NCBI GenBank assembly: GCA_023392795.1 | Contig: JAEWNJ010000058.1 | Location: 1-5,224, forward strand | Direction: 5' to 3' | Source: Candidatus Cloacimonadota bacterium | GTDB taxonomy: Bacteria > Cloacimonadota > Cloacimonadia > Cloacimonadales > Cloacimonadaceae | Length of the DNA stretch: 5,224 bases | Shown: piece by piece, positions 4,650 through 5,224 of the stretch | Numbering within the stretch: the stretch's first letter is position 1 | Layout of the letters: each line of letters begins with the position of its first letter | The notes under the pieces: model-generated | Databases searched by the model: none | The model's input: the letters and a program-made list of their open reading frames with translations, nothing else | What the model was told of the DNA's origin: nothing | Translations under genes and position numbers: made by a program

Positions 4650-4865
4650 ATCAAATCCATCAAATCCATCAAATCCGCGTAATCAGCGTAATGGCTGCCC
4701 CATCAAGTATCCGGTTATCAAATCCGCGTAATCCGCGTAATCCGCGTGCCCCATCACTTATCTGCAGTTATCAAATCCGCGTTATCCGCGTAATCCGCGT
4801 GCCCAATCAATCATCTACAGGTTTCAAATCCGCGTAATCCGCGTGCCAATCAAGTATCTACATCT
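4650..4865. repeat. Tandem array of ~53-bp composite units abutting and entering rmuC
   Basis: The array opens with two bare 9-mers atcaaatcc (4650, 4659). Full units then start at 4668 (49 bp), 4717 (53 bp), 4770 (53 bp) and 4823 (43 bp). Each unit is atcaa, then two or three atccgcgta nonamers, then gcc-(c)-atca, then a variable stretch like agtatctacagtt. The 43-bp unit lacks exactly one nonamer plus one base, so variation is by whole nonamers. Between-nonamer stretches resemble one another (agtatccggtt, cttatctgcagtt, atcatctacaggtt, agtatctacatct), so they are not CRISPR spacers. The last unit overlaps the stop and final codons of rmuC (4850-4865). Confidence 0.9.
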
Positions 4866-5224
4866 ATCACCGAGCGGTCTGTCACATCCTCCGGCTCCGG
4901 CAATTCCTCCACCTTGCTGAGTTTTTTCACGATCTGGCGGCTGCGATGGCTGGCGTTATCCAGTTCGCGTCCAGCGTCATCGATCTTTTTGCGGGTTTTA
5001 TCCAGGACATCGCCGAAGAGCCCGAAGTCTTTCTTCACGGCGGCGAGAACCTTCCATACTTCACTGCTTTTCTTTTGGATGGCAAGGGTCTTAAAGCCCA
5101 CCTGCAGGCTGTTCAGCAGAGCGGCGATGGTGGTGGGACCACAGAGGATTACGGAGTATTCCCGCATCACCAGTTCGAAGAGTCCCGGCACGCGCAGCAC
5201 TTCGGCATAGAGGCTTTCGAAGGG
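4850..5224 (-). CDS. rmuC: RmuC family DNA recombination protein, C-terminal part
   Basis: The minus-strand frame is open to the right edge and stops at TGA 4850-4852; 124 residues are visible, beginning P-F-E-S-L-Y-A-E-V. Recognised RmuC family features, in order: the P-x-E-S-L-Y-A-E-V segment, L-C-G-P-T-T-I-A-A-L-L-N-S-L (the conserved 'GPTT' block at the end of the nuclease-like domain), T-L-A-I-Q-K-K-S-S-E-V-W, and a C-terminal helical, probably coiled-coil stretch (D-K-T-R-K-K-I-D-D-A onward). RmuC limits recombination-mediated inversions at repeats and is predicted to be a restriction-endonuclease-like nuclease; the catalytic core would be outside the window. The last residues D-V-D-T and the stop lie within the final unit of the adjacent tandem repeat array, an unusual feature. 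No terminator is seen downstream; transcription would run into the array. Confidence 0.9.
   Translation of the reverse strand, partial: PFESLYAEVLRVPGLFELVMREYSVILCGPTTIAALLNSLQVGFKTLAIQKKSSEVWKVLAAVKKDFGLFGDVLDKTRKKIDDAGRELDNASHRSRQIVKKLSKVEELPEPEDVTDRSVIDVDT

Noticed and set aside
4439..4672. 77-codon minus-strand frame in the hairpin region
   Set aside because: It covers the same structured, repetitive DNA, has a repeat-derived start (M-M-D-L-M-D-L-M) and no domain.
4360..4731. 123-codon plus-strand frame across the hairpins and nonamers
   Set aside because: It runs through hairpins, a 15-mer direct repeat and the tandem nonamers (P-S-N-P-S-N-P repeats), so its openness is a by-product of repeat sequence. 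The residue pattern is not protein-like.
4668..4853. CRISPR array
   Set aside because: The repeat-like nonamers vary in number between units, the between-repeat stretches are related to each other instead of unique, and no cas gene is present.

Overview
The window looks like a piece of a bacterial chromosome, most likely from the FCB superphylum. My best guess is Candidatus Cloacimonadota, judged from recalled family resemblance of the short pilin-like proteins and the 'cgcggatta'-type intergenic repeats; no marker gene here proves it. Real genes are few and the intergenic space is large and rich in repeats.

Layout: (1) 1-330, plus strand: the C-terminal part of a pilin-like protein, cut by the left edge. 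(2) 331-676: a non-coding convergent spacer of 9-bp and 7-bp short-period repeats. (3) 677-1141 and 1320-1787, both minus strand: two complete paralogues of the first gene. They share an N-terminal hydrophobic helix (MG[N/T]QQILLIVL) and an I-G-W-G motif at residues 79-82. The 1320-1787 gene has its own strong intrinsic terminator (1272-1298) and a near-perfect sigma-54 (-24/-12) promoter (1870-1885), so the two minus-strand genes are probably separate units with different regulation. (4) 2087-3652, minus strand: a 521-residue multi-pass membrane protein resembling GT-C glycosyltransferases (PMT/ArnT-like). (5) 3653-4849: about 1.2 kb without a convincing gene, packed with repeats: inverted nonamer arms, a perfect 20-bp-arm palindrome, a direct repeat of about 85 bp, four successive hairpins, and a tandem array of about 53-bp units. 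(6) 4850-5224, minus strand: the C-terminal part of RmuC, cut by the right edge; its last codons and stop lie inside the last unit of the tandem array.

Functionally the left half is a pilin-like surface-appendage locus, with one subunit apparently under sigma-54 control as for several known type IV pilins. The adjacent membrane glycosyltransferase might modify surface polymers or appendage subunits, but only adjacency supports that link. The right half is repeat-rich DNA next to a housekeeping genome-maintenance gene. No tRNA, rRNA, CRISPR array, transposase or phage gene was seen. The most interesting signals are the sigma-54 promoter on one of three paralogues, the recurring arrangement in which repeat-rich spacers open with 'cgcggat' nonamers and close with their inverse, and the array grown onto the 3' end of rmuC.
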